5,088 nt of DNA, taken from NCBI GenBank assembly GCA_002410125.1, contig DHQH01000035.1, forward strand, positions 1-5,088, read 5' to 3'. A model generated the notes under the pieces. The model saw nothing but the letters and a program-made list of their open reading frames with translations, was not told where the DNA came from and did no database searches. This stretch comes from Alphaproteobacteria bacterium UBA5343 (GTDB taxonomy: Bacteria > Pseudomonadota > Alphaproteobacteria > RF32 > UBA5343). The position numbers and the translations under genes are program-made. This document shows, in pieces, positions 1 through 5,038 of this stretch (positions within the stretch are counted from its first letter, which is position 1; each line of letters begins with the position of its first letter).

Positions 1-64
1 TCATTTGATGCCCAAAGTTTATAGCTTGAGAGAAAGCATCAACTTGGTCATTAAATTTCATCAT
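1..64 (-). CDS. Possible 5' end of a leftward gene, cut by the window edge
   Basis: Reading leftward from two consecutive ATG codons (64-62 and 61-59), a frame stays open to the window edge. It gives 21 residues that begin MMKFNDQVDAF and end INFGHQM. The composition is protein-like but too short to assign to a family. The start is poorly supported: the only purine-rich Shine-Dalgarno-like block on this strand (AGAGGTAG, 100-93) lies about 28 nt upstream, which is too far for normal initiation. A TTG at 70-68 in the same frame does not solve this. A candidate leftward promoter (140-112) lies at a sensible distance upstream. If the gene is real, it diverges from the packaging operon, as early or regulatory phage genes often do. 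Confidence 0.3.
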   Translation of the reverse strand, partial: MMKFNDQVDAFSQAINFGHQM

Positions 65-111
65 TTTCAAATTTATAAAAAAAGAAAAAAATCTACCTCT
101 TACACTTTATT

Positions 112-140
112 AATATATATAACCATATCAAAGACAACAA
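112..140 (-). promoter_or_regulatory. Candidate leftward sigma70-type promoter
   Basis: On the minus strand a TTGTTG (-35, 140-135, 3 of 6 consensus positions) and a TATATT (-10, 117-112, 5 of 6) are separated by exactly 17 nt. Transcription would start near 105 and run toward the partial gene at the left edge. In DNA this AT-rich, such matches arise easily by chance, so this is only a plausible site. Confidence 0.3.
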
Positions 141-273
141 AACTGTCTTAAATAATATTTTTACCAATAAAAACAACACCATATAAAAAAGTTTTAAAAA
201 GTTCAGCCTTTTACATCCTTCAAAACCTGTAAGGGTGTATCTGAATACTTCTTTTTTAGATTTTTTAAAATTT

Positions 274-301
274 TTGTTCGATTTTTACACCACTTAATAA
301 T
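274..301 (+). promoter_or_regulatory. Candidate rightward promoter overlapping the dyad
   Basis: TTGTTC (274-279, 3 of 6 matches to TTGACA) is followed after 16 nt by AATAAT (296-301, 5 of 6 matches to TATAAT). The -10 lies in the left arm of the dyad at 294-320, so a protein bound there would block it. A transcript would run toward the methyltransferase, leaving a leader of about 300 nt. This is weak evidence in AT-rich DNA. Confidence 0.25.
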
Positions 302-320
302 AGTGCATGCACTTTATTAA
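294..320. promoter_or_regulatory. Candidate operator: long dyad around a perfect 12-bp palindrome
   Basis: AGTGCATGCACT at 302-313 is its own reverse complement. The symmetry continues outward: TTAATAA (294-300) is complementary to TTATTAA (314-320), with one unpaired T (301). That gives 26 of 27 bases in symmetric positions. The core is unusually G+C-rich for its surroundings, which makes it stand out. This is the typical form of a site for a dimeric helix-turn-helix repressor. Candidate -10 elements overlap both arms. No regulator gene is visible in the window, so its binding partner is unknown. Confidence 0.45.
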
Positions 321-343
321 TAATATAATAATAGAAATTTCAA
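316..343 (-). promoter_or_regulatory. Candidate leftward promoter facing the dyad
   Basis: On the minus strand TTGAAA (343-338, 5 of 6 matches to TTGACA) is followed after 16 nt by ATTAAT (321-316, 4 of 6 matches). The -10 overlaps the right arm of the dyad. Together with the rightward candidate at 274-301 this would make two facing promoters over one operator. It is plausible for a phage switch, but unproven. Confidence 0.25.
324..329 (+). promoter_or_regulatory. Perfect TATAAT -10 hexamer next to the dyad
   Basis: TATAAT matches the sigma70 -10 consensus exactly and lies 4 bp beyond the right arm of the dyad. At the expected distance upstream (301-306, TAGTGC) there is no -35 resemblance, and there is no TGn extended -10. 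If it is used, it would need an activator, possibly one bound to the dyad. Chance is a real alternative given the run of A and T around it. Confidence 0.25.
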
Positions 344-415
344 CAACTGTCATAAAAAGTTCACAAAAAAAGTTTTATTCAAATTCAATATCTTACAGGT
401 AAATTTTTAGTCAAA

Positions 416-556
416 ATGCAAAAAAACACAATCATTTTTACCGAAAAACACCCCAAAACACGATATTCAGCAACAAAATCAGATACTTATAGGTTTTGGA
501 CCTTAGAGAGCCTTAAAGCCTGTAAACATATGCCGCGATACTCTTTTTGTATTTAG
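416..556 (+). CDS. Possible 46-residue protein of unknown function
   Basis: An ATG at 416 opens a frame that ends at TAG 554-556. The product is basic and has mixed, protein-like composition in its second half, including the stretch YRFWTLESLKACKHMPRY. It contains no motif I recognise. Against it, the nearest AGG (397-399) is 16 nt upstream, so there is no properly spaced Shine-Dalgarno, and the 3' end overlaps the stem-loop at 528-562. In its favour, it has the same orientation as the packaging operon and begins 62 nt before the methyltransferase if measured from its stop to that start. It could be a leader peptide, a decayed gene fragment or chance. Confidence 0.22.
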   Translation: MQKNTIIFTEKHPKTRYSATKSDTYRFWTLESLKACKHMPRYSFCI

Positions 557-562
557 GCATAT
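528..562 (+). other. Stem-loop in the presumed leader of the methyltransferase gene
   Basis: ATATGCC (528-534) pairs exactly with GGCATAT (556-562). Inside, ATAC (538-541) pairs with GTAT (549-552), and 537/553 can form a G-U pair. This leaves a small 2 by 2 internal loop and a T-rich apical loop of 7 nt. No T run follows the stem, so it does not look like an intrinsic terminator. It may be an mRNA-stabilising or protein-binding structure, or a DNA dyad. Confidence 0.4.
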
Positions 563-567
563 TCGTC

Positions 568-582
568 GCTTAATTTTTAAGC
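568..582 (+). other. Small hairpin 21 nt before the methyltransferase ribosome binding site
   Basis: GCTTAA (568-573) pairs perfectly with TTAAGC (577-582) around a TTT loop. It lies directly downstream of the larger stem-loop at 528-562. It is AT-rich, so RNA stability would be modest. A role in setting access to the AAGGA at 604-608, or as a DNA binding half-site pair, is conceivable. Confidence 0.3.
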
Positions 583-603
583 ATGAACTTTAATTTTAAC
601 TAT

Positions 604-608
604 AAGGA
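604..608 (+). promoter_or_regulatory. Shine-Dalgarno AAGGA that decides the methyltransferase start
   Basis: AAGGA ends 9 nt before the ATG at 618, a normal spacing. The alternative TTG at 612, in the same frame, would lie only 3 nt away, too close to be used. The ATG is therefore chosen and the protein starts MDTLYIETISIE. Confidence 0.7.
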
Positions 609-617
609 AAATTGATT

Positions 618-1925
618 ATGGACACTTTATATATAGAGACAATATCTATTGAGAACTTAAATCGTTACTCAAACCACACAAGAATACATTCAAAAGAGAA
701 AATTGCAAAGCTTGCTAAATTAATAAGTAAGTATGGATTTATCATCCCAATACTTATTGATAGCGAGAAAAAGGAGATCATAACTGGTCATGCAAGAATA
801 CAAGCTGCACAGGAACTTAATCTTCAAAATGTGCCTGCAATTATGATTAGTCATTTAACTAAAGCACAGATAAAAGCATTTAGAATTGCTGATAACAAAA
901 TCACAGAAGGTTCTGAATGGGATGTAAATGCTCTAAGATTGGAATTCTTGGAACTTCAAGACTTAAACTTTGACTTATCATTAACTGCATTTGAATTACC
1001 TGAAATCGACTTAATAGTCTTAGATGATGACAACGCAGATGATGATTGTGATGAGATTCCTGAGGTTACAGATAATCCAATTGTTAAACCCGGAGATATG
1101 TTTCAACTAGGAAACCATCGAATTGCTTGTATTGATTGTAGGAATGAGGACGATGTATTAAATCTAACCCAAGGTGAAGAGATCGACCTTGTTATAACAG
1201 ATCCTCCTTACAATGTTAAAATCAATGGACATGTTTTAACTCATACCAAAAGTCATTCTGAATTTGCAATGGCTAGCGGTGAGATGAGTAAAGCTGAGTT
1301 CACTGAGTTTTTAACAAGTGTATTTAAGGTGTTTGCAAATATCGGCAAGCCTGGTTCTCTTCACTATCACTTCATCGATCATAAACATATTGAAGAAATG
1401 CTAGAGGCTGGTTCATCAGCATATGATGACAGACTTAATATATGTGTATGGAATAAAACCAATGCAGGTATGGGAAGCTTTTACAGATCACAGCATGAGT
1501 TTTGTTGTCTGTTCAAAAAAGGACAAACTTCTCATACTAATAATGTACAATTAGGTAAGTTTGGTCGTAATCGCACAAATGTATGGACATATCCAGGTAT
1601 GAACACATTTAGTGAGAACCGAGATGAACTCTTATCGTCCCACCCTACTGTTAAAAATATGCAAATGATTGCCGACATGATTTTAGATGCATCAAATACA
1701 GGTGAAATCGTATTTGATGGATTTCTTGGTTCTGGCACAACTTTAATTGCCGCGGAAAAAACAGGCAGAATTTTCATGGGAACTGAGATTGAGCCTAAAT
1801 ATATCGAAACCACAATTGCTAGATTTCAGGCAATGTCTGATAAACCAGTTATTCATCTAGCAACAGGTTTAACATTTGAAGAACTTAAACAACAACGCAC
1901 TAACCAAACTAACATGGAGAAATAA
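618..1925 (+). CDS. ParB-like domain / DNA adenine-type methyltransferase fusion
   Basis: This 435-residue protein probably transfers a methyl group from S-adenosylmethionine to adenine N6 (N4-cytosine is the less likely alternative) in phage or host DNA. Residues about 4-90 form a ParB/sulfiredoxin-like domain with the signature ITGHARIQAAQEL near 55-67. An acidic linker (about 133-149) follows. The catalytic domain has the N6/N4 methylase motif DPPY (195-198), a GMGSFYRSQHEF block (284-295), HPTVKN (342-347) and the cofactor-binding FLGSGTT (369-375). The order, catalytic motif before cofactor motif, marks the beta class. All key motifs are intact and the length is normal for such phage fusions. 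No restriction endonuclease lies beside it, so it is an orphan enzyme. Its stop is 2 nt before the DUF5681 gene, and GGAG at 1916-1919 within its last codons serves that gene, so translation is probably coupled. Such fusions are commonly found just upstream of terminase genes. Confidence 0.9.
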   Translation: MDTLYIETISIENLNRYSNHTRIHSKEKIAKLAKLISKYGFIIPILIDSEKKEIITGHARIQAAQELNLQNVPAIMISHLTKAQIKAFRIADNKITEGSEWDVNALRLEFLELQDLNFDLSLTAFELPEIDLIVLDDDNADDDCDEIPEVTDNPIVKPGDMFQLGNHRIACIDCRNEDDVLNLTQGEEIDLVITDPPYNVKINGHVLTHTKSHSEFAMASGEMSKAEFTEFLTSVFKVFANIGKPGSLHYHFIDHKHIEEMLEAGSSAYDDRLNICVWNKTNAGMGSFYRSQHEFCCLFKKGQTSHTNNVQLGKFGRNRTNVWTYPGMNTFSENRDELLSSHPTVKNMQMIADMILDASNTGEIVFDGFLGSGTTLIAAEKTGRIFMGTEIEPKYIETTIARFQAMSDKPVIHLATGLTFEELKQQRTNQTNMEK

Positions 1926-1927
1926 TA

Positions 1928-2314
1928 ATGACTAAAAAAGAATATAGCGTAGGTTACAAGAAACCTCCACAAAACAAACAATTTAAACCTGGTAAATCTG
2001 GCAATCCGAGAGGAAGGCCTAAAGGTACTAAAAACCTTGCGACCGATTTACATGAAGAATTGTCTTCAAGAATCACAGTTGTAGAAGGTGATAAAACTCA
2101 ATCTATATCTAAACAAAAAGCTTTGGTTAAATCACTATCGAATAAAGCTCTAAAAGGTGATGTAAGAGCAATGAAACTTTTAGTTAAAATGATTGAGAGA
2201 AATATCCCTGATGAAGTTGAGGAAGAGATTGATGAACCAATTTCTGAAAGTGATGAAATATTACTGAAAGAATTTTTAGCTAGATCTCAAAAGAAAGGAG
2301 AAGAAAATGAGTGA
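1928..2314 (+). CDS. DUF5681 protein, probable small-terminase-like partner
   Basis: This 128-residue protein begins with the family hallmark: VGYKKPPQ (8-15), then a basic turn-rich block FKPGKSGNPRGRPKG (19-33). The known family has the same VGYGKPP...FKPGQSGNPKGRPKG pattern. The middle (about 38-92) is predicted helical and rich in Lys and Leu. The tail (about 94-112) is strongly acidic and the end is again charged. DUF5681 proteins are typically encoded immediately before the large terminase gene. The inference that this one recognises DNA or recruits TerL rests on that position and on the GRP-type basic block, which resembles DNA minor-groove binding segments. No biochemical role is established to my knowledge. 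GGAG (1916-1919) is 8 nt before the ATG. The gene's 3' end overlaps the TerL start by 8 nt, consistent with coupled synthesis. Confidence 0.85.
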   Translation: MTKKEYSVGYKKPPQNKQFKPGKSGNPRGRPKGTKNLATDLHEELSSRITVVEGDKTQSISKQKALVKSLSNKALKGDVRAMKLLVKMIERNIPDEVEEEIDEPISESDEILLKEFLARSQKKGEENE

Positions 2315-3815
2315 ATTTACAAAAAAAGAACGTAATTTAGTTTTACGAAGTGACTTTTATTCATTTATGAGAAAAGCATTTGAAAGTCAAAATCCAGGAA
2401 CTTTGTTCCTGGACAACTGGCACCTTCATGCAATTGTATACTATCTTGAGTTATGTCGTCGTGGAATAATAAAAAGATTATTGGTTACTATATCTCCAAG
2501 ATCATTAAAATCTCATATTGCTTCAATATGTTTTCCATCCTTTTTATTAGGTCATGATCCATCTATAAAGATATTATGTGCAAGTTACTCATCTGTATTA
2601 TCAGAGGAACTTTCTAATAAATGCCGTATGTTAATGAAAGAAGATTGGTATAAAGAGGTTTTTCCCAAAACTGCAATATCTCCAATTAAAGATACTGCTT
2701 CTGAATTTCATACAACAATGCATGGACATAGAATAGCAACTTCACCAGGAGGAACTTTAACTGGTCGTGGTGGTAATTTTATTATCATTGATGATGCTAA
2801 TAAAGGTTCAGATTACCAATCCTCTACAAGCCGTGAAAGTGTTAATAGATGGTTTGATGAAACATTGCAATCTCGTCTTAACAATTCAAAAGAAGATTGT
2901 ATTATCGTGGTTCAACAAAGAATTCACCCTGAAGATTTAGCAGGCTATCTTTTAGGAAAAGGTGATTGGACACATTTGAATTTATCTGCGATTGCTCAAG
3001 AAGATCAAGAAATAGCAATAGGTCATGATAAGGTACATCATTTTAAAAAAGGTGATCTTTTGCATGAAGATAGATTTGATAGAGCTACATTGGATAGAAT
3101 CAGAAAAGATATTGGTTCATATATTTATAGCGCTCAATATCTGCAAAAACCTGTTCCTGAAAAAGGAAACTTGATACCAATTGATAAATTCGCAACTTAT
3201 AAAGTGGCTCCTGATAGACAAAGTGGAGATGAAGTCTTTACTTCTTGGGATTTAGCATCAACTCAAAATGAAAATAGTGATTATAGTGTTGGGACTGTAT
3301 GGCTTCGTAGATTAAATACATTGTATTTATTAGATGTTATGAGATGTAAATTAAGTTTTACAGATCTTATAGATGAAATTTATAAATACAGTGTTTTATA
3401 CAAAGCTAATGCTGTCTTAATTGAGAATGCTGGTATTGGTCCAGCTGCTATTAATACTATTAGAAATAAGTTCTCATTCCTTAATATTATTCCTATCAAT
3501 CCAATTAAAGATAAGGTTGTAAGGATGTCACCTGGAACAGCTGATATTGAAGCTGGTAGAGTTGTTATTCCTGAAACTGCACCTTGGCTAGATGATTTTA
3601 TCAGGGAATGTTCAGAGTTTCCTAATGGAAAGCATGATGATCAAATAGATAGTATGAGCCAATTTTTGAATTGGATAAGAGACCGTCTATATAAACCTAA
3701 CGGTAATTCGGCTTTTTTAGAATGGCTGGATCAAGACTCTAAAACTCCAAAAGTAAGAACAAAAGATGATTTCAAAAATTTAATAATAAATGAAATAACA
3801 AAGAAAGGATTTTAA
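2307..3815 (+). CDS. terL: Phage terminase large subunit (packaging ATPase and nuclease)
   Basis: This 502-residue protein is the motor that cuts concatemeric phage DNA and drives it into the prohead. The N-terminal ATPase domain has a variant Walker A, SPRSLKS (63-69), of the PPRSLKS type usual in this subfamily. It also has Walker B FIIIDD (158-163, acidic pair D162/D163) after the conserved GGTLTGRGG (148-156), and a VVQQR coupling motif (201-205). The C-terminal RNase H-like nuclease domain shows WDLAS (314-318, D315), LIENAGIG (371-378, E373) and GKHDDQIDS (441-449, D444/D445/D448), giving the expected acidic metal-binding residues. Its length is typical and no frameshift or loss is visible, so it appears functional. 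AAAGGAG (2294-2300) lies 6 nt before the ATG, and the start overlaps the DUF5681 gene by 8 nt. The portal gene that normally follows is absent. A 49-residue gene and a terminator come next instead. Confidence 0.95.
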   Translation: MSEFTKKERNLVLRSDFYSFMRKAFESQNPGTLFLDNWHLHAIVYYLELCRRGIIKRLLVTISPRSLKSHIASICFPSFLLGHDPSIKILCASYSSVLSEELSNKCRMLMKEDWYKEVFPKTAISPIKDTASEFHTTMHGHRIATSPGGTLTGRGGNFIIIDDANKGSDYQSSTSRESVNRWFDETLQSRLNNSKEDCIIVVQQRIHPEDLAGYLLGKGDWTHLNLSAIAQEDQEIAIGHDKVHHFKKGDLLHEDRFDRATLDRIRKDIGSYIYSAQYLQKPVPEKGNLIPIDKFATYKVAPDRQSGDEVFTSWDLASTQNENSDYSVGTVWLRRLNTLYLLDVMRCKLSFTDLIDEIYKYSVLYKANAVLIENAGIGPAAINTIRNKFSFLNIIPINPIKDKVVRMSPGTADIEAGRVVIPETAPWLDDFIRECSEFPNGKHDDQIDSMSQFLNWIRDRLYKPNGNSAFLEWLDQDSKTPKVRTKDDFKNLIINEITKKGF

Positions 3816-3817
3816 TT

Positions 3818-3967
3818 ATGACTAATAAAAATAAAAAACAAACAAAAGCTGCAGAATTTACTATTTATATTGAAAAGGTAATATCTGATTATACTAGAGA
3901 AAAATTAAATAAAACTTTTAAGAATCTGAAATTACCATTCAAAATAAAAAGTAACAAAGATAAATAA
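3818..3967 (+). CDS. Small lysine-rich protein of 49 residues, last gene of the packaging operon
   Basis: This short gene starts 2 nt after the TerL stop. AAAGGA (3804-3809) sits 8 nt before its ATG, a spacing as good as that of the other operon genes, so translation is likely. The product starts MTNKNKKQTKAAEF and ends FKIKSNKDK. It has 13 Lys and 1 Arg against 5 acidic residues, a short hydrophobic-amphipathic segment EFTIYIEKVI (13-22), no Cys and no membrane segment. I do not recognise a family. Basic charge and position suggest binding to nucleic acid or to the packaging machinery, but this is inference. It could also be the shortened remnant of a larger gene. It ends 14 nt before the operon terminator. 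Confidence 0.7.
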   Translation: MTNKNKKQTKAAEFTIYIEKVISDYTREKLNKTFKNLKLPFKIKSNKDK

Positions 3968-3981
3968 AATTCAGTAATCCC

Positions 3982-4014
3982 AAAAAGGCTCGTAATATTT
4001 ACGGGCCTTTTTTA
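3982..4014. terminator. Strong bidirectional intrinsic terminator
   Basis: AAAAAGGCTCGTAA (3982-3995) pairs with TTACGGGCCTTTTT (3999-4012): 14 base pairs with a single T-G wobble and a 3-nt loop (TAT). Rightward, the stem ends in a run of six T (4008-4013). Leftward, the five A at 3982-3986 give a T run on the other strand. It therefore ends both the rightward packaging operon, 14 nt after its last stop, and the convergent leftward pair, 16 nt after its last stop. Confidence 0.9.
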
Positions 4015-4030
4015 TGGTTTAAATGACTAT

Positions 4031-4444
4031 TTATTCTAACTCATATTTCATAGCTTCAAAGATTTCATTAAAATAATGCTGTGGTTTATCTTTACTAATT
4101 AAGAATAATATTAAATTTATACATAAAATAACAAAAAAGGATGGATATAAATACCCCAAACAAAACCAAACATAAGTCCACCGACCTACAGAAACTTCAC
4201 CTTCAGCCTCATAGCAAAGTTGTTCATTTTCTATATTTATAATAACCATTGCCTGTGTTATTGCTCTTTCAAAATCATCCTTTAGATCACCTTCAATAAT
4301 TATAATCTTGGTTTCTGAATTATAGGTAATATCAATATCATCATAATAAATACCAATATTTTTTTGTGCTAACTTAATGATATTATCAAATGTAATATCT
4401 TTCTTATTTATTGGACATTTCTTACAAATTTTAAAATTAGACAT
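4031..4444 (-). CDS. Single-pass membrane protein of unknown function
   Basis: This 137-residue protein matches no family I know. Residues 1-90 are hydrophilic and include a CKKC pair (7-10) near the N-terminus and a beta-prone stretch KIIIIEGDL (46-54). One strongly hydrophobic segment (about 94-117, rich in Phe, Leu and Ile) should span the inner membrane. A short charged tail of about 20 residues (KDKPQHYF...) follows. No signal peptide is seen, so the N-terminal part is probably cytoplasmic. The start at 4444 is supported by AGGTGA (4454-4449), 4 nt upstream. It is preceded by the lipoprotein gene with an 11-nt gap, so the two form one leftward transcript that ends at the terminator at 3982-4014. 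CxxC could bind a metal, but two Cys alone do not show it. Confidence 0.65.
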   Translation of the reverse strand: MSNFKICKKCPINKKDITFDNIIKLAQKNIGIYYDDIDITYNSETKIIIIEGDLKDDFERAITQAMVIINIENEQLCYEAEGEVSVGRWTYVWFCLGYLYPSFFVILCINLILFLISKDKPQHYFNEIFEAMKYELE

Positions 4445-4455
4445 ATGTTCACCTA

Positions 4456-4986
4456 TTAGTTTGCAACACTTCTTAATCTAAGAAAATTATAATATTCGTT
4501 TTCTGCAAACCCTTTGTTTTCTTCACTAAGGTTATTCATATCCCACGCAACTTCGTTATTATAAATAGACTGTAAATATGTTAAAACATCAATATTAGTT
4601 TCATATGTTTTGCCGTCATTCCATTTTACTTCTAATCCTGCATGCTGAACCTGAAAAGTACTGTCTTTGTTTATTGTCCATTGAAAGACTATTTTACTAT
4701 CATTAATGTCAAGAGCTTCTTCGGTTTCTTCAGAAACTAATTCACCTACCCTCTTTGCATATTCAGAAGCATTGTTTACATGACATGTAAACTGAACAAC
4801 CTCAACTCCGTTATCAGTTTTAAACTCTTCCCAGTATCCTGGGTTGCATTCGTTCCAATTGTCAAATGCCTGACCAATTGTTAAGGTTTTATTGAATTCC
4901 ATAGTACCATTTTTTACACCGTTTATATTATCAGAACATCCTGATAATAAGGCTATAATTCCACAGATTGATAATGTTTTCTTCAT
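4456..4986 (-). CDS. Secreted lipoprotein of unknown function
   Basis: This 176-residue protein has a classic lipoprotein signal: MKK, a hydrophobic core (about 5-14) and the lipobox LSGC (14-17). After cleavage Cys17 would carry the lipid. Ser at the next position, rather than Asp, predicts transport to the outer membrane by the Lol system. The mature part contains VKNGTMEF (24-31), TIGQAFDNW (36-44) and NGVEVVQFTC (59-68). This pattern reminds me of small uncharacterised gammaproteobacterial lipoproteins, from memory only. Cys47 and Cys68 could form a disulfide in the periplasm. A good Shine-Dalgarno AAAGGA (4998-4993) lies 6 nt before the ATG. It is the first gene of a leftward pair with the membrane protein. 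It is convergent with the packaging operon, so it is either a host gene next to the element or an accessory cargo gene. Confidence 0.8.
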   Translation of the reverse strand: MKKTLSICGIIALLSGCSDNINGVKNGTMEFNKTLTIGQAFDNWNECNPGYWEEFKTDNGVEVVQFTCHVNNASEYAKRVGELVSEETEEALDINDSKIVFQWTINKDSTFQVQHAGLEVKWNDGKTYETNIDVLTYLQSIYNNEVAWDMNNLSEENKGFAENEYYNFLRLRSVAN

Positions 4987-5009
4987 ATTTATTCCTTTCC
5001 TAAAAAATA

Positions 5010-5038
5010 ATTATGTTTTAATTAGCTTTTATGTTGAA
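5010..5038 (-). promoter_or_regulatory. Candidate promoter of the lipoprotein gene
   Basis: On the minus strand TTCAAC (5038-5033, 3 of 6 matches) is followed after 17 nt by CATAAT (5015-5010, 5 of 6 matches). This places the start of transcription about 20 nt before the lipoprotein start codon. The -35 arm GTTGAA (5033-5038 on the plus strand) is repeated as its complement at 5075-5080. Nothing else can be supported between 4987 and the window edge. Confidence 0.3.

Larger units (their letters stand above)
185..377 (+). repeat. Short direct repeats in swapped order (185-205 and 354-377)
   Basis: AAAAAAGTTTTA occurs at 185-196 and 366-377. AAAAAGTTCA occurs at 196-205 and 354-363. The left pair is ordered first-second and the right pair second-first, so the two words bracket the dyad in mirrored order while each copy keeps its own orientation. 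The words are A-rich, so part of the similarity is low complexity. The shared GTTCA ending is the more informative part. Confidence 0.35.
225..400. repeat. 9-bp inverted repeat flanking the central dyad (arms 225-233 and 392-400)
   Basis: ACCTGTAAG at 225-233 recurs as its exact reverse complement, CTTACAGGT, at 392-400. The midpoint of the two arms (about 312) falls within the dyad at 294-320. The 7-base core CCTGTAA occurs a third time, in forward orientation, at 519-525. The second arm sits inside a near-palindrome, TTAC-AG-GTAA (393-402). These may be binding sites for one regulator. A chance origin is not excluded. Confidence 0.4.
65..617. other. AT-rich non-coding control region upstream of the packaging operon
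   Basis: This stretch of about 550 bases has no ORF with a convincing ribosome binding site. It is strikingly AT-rich with many A and T runs. The structure I can see is as follows: a candidate leftward promoter near 112-140, a dyad at 294-320, a perfect TATAAT at 324-329, a 9-bp inverted repeat (225-233 against 392-400), swapped short direct repeats (185-205 and 354-377), a weak 46-codon ORF (416-556), and two stem-loops (528-562, 568-582) shortly before the methyltransferase start. The likely role is transcriptional control of the genes on either side. An origin-like role is possible from the repeats and AT content, but there is no direct sign of a replication gene nearby. Confidence 0.6.

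Noticed and set aside
8..151. Rightward frame of 47 codons starting at ATG 8
   Set aside because: There is no ribosome binding site, most of the product comes from A- and T-rich low-complexity sequence, and it overlaps the likelier leftward frame at 1-64.
528..562. Intrinsic terminator upstream of the methyltransferase
   Set aside because: The stem is interrupted by an internal loop and is followed by ATTCGTCG rather than a T run.
612..617. TTG at 612 as the start of the methyltransferase
   Set aside because: It is only 3 nt from the AAGGA at 604-608, whereas the ATG at 618 has a normal 9-nt spacing.
65..617. CRISPR array or tandem repeat array in the AT-rich region
   Set aside because: The repeated words are 7-12 bases, irregularly spaced and in both orientations. 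There is no repeat-spacer periodicity.
1532..1813. Leftward frame of 93 codons inside the methyltransferase gene
   Set aside because: It lies wholly opposite the conserved catalytic and cofactor motifs of the methylase, has no ribosome binding site and shows no family resemblance. It is a shadow of the real gene.
618..1925. A complete restriction-modification system
   Set aside because: No endonuclease-like gene lies on either side. The neighbours are packaging genes and a non-coding region.
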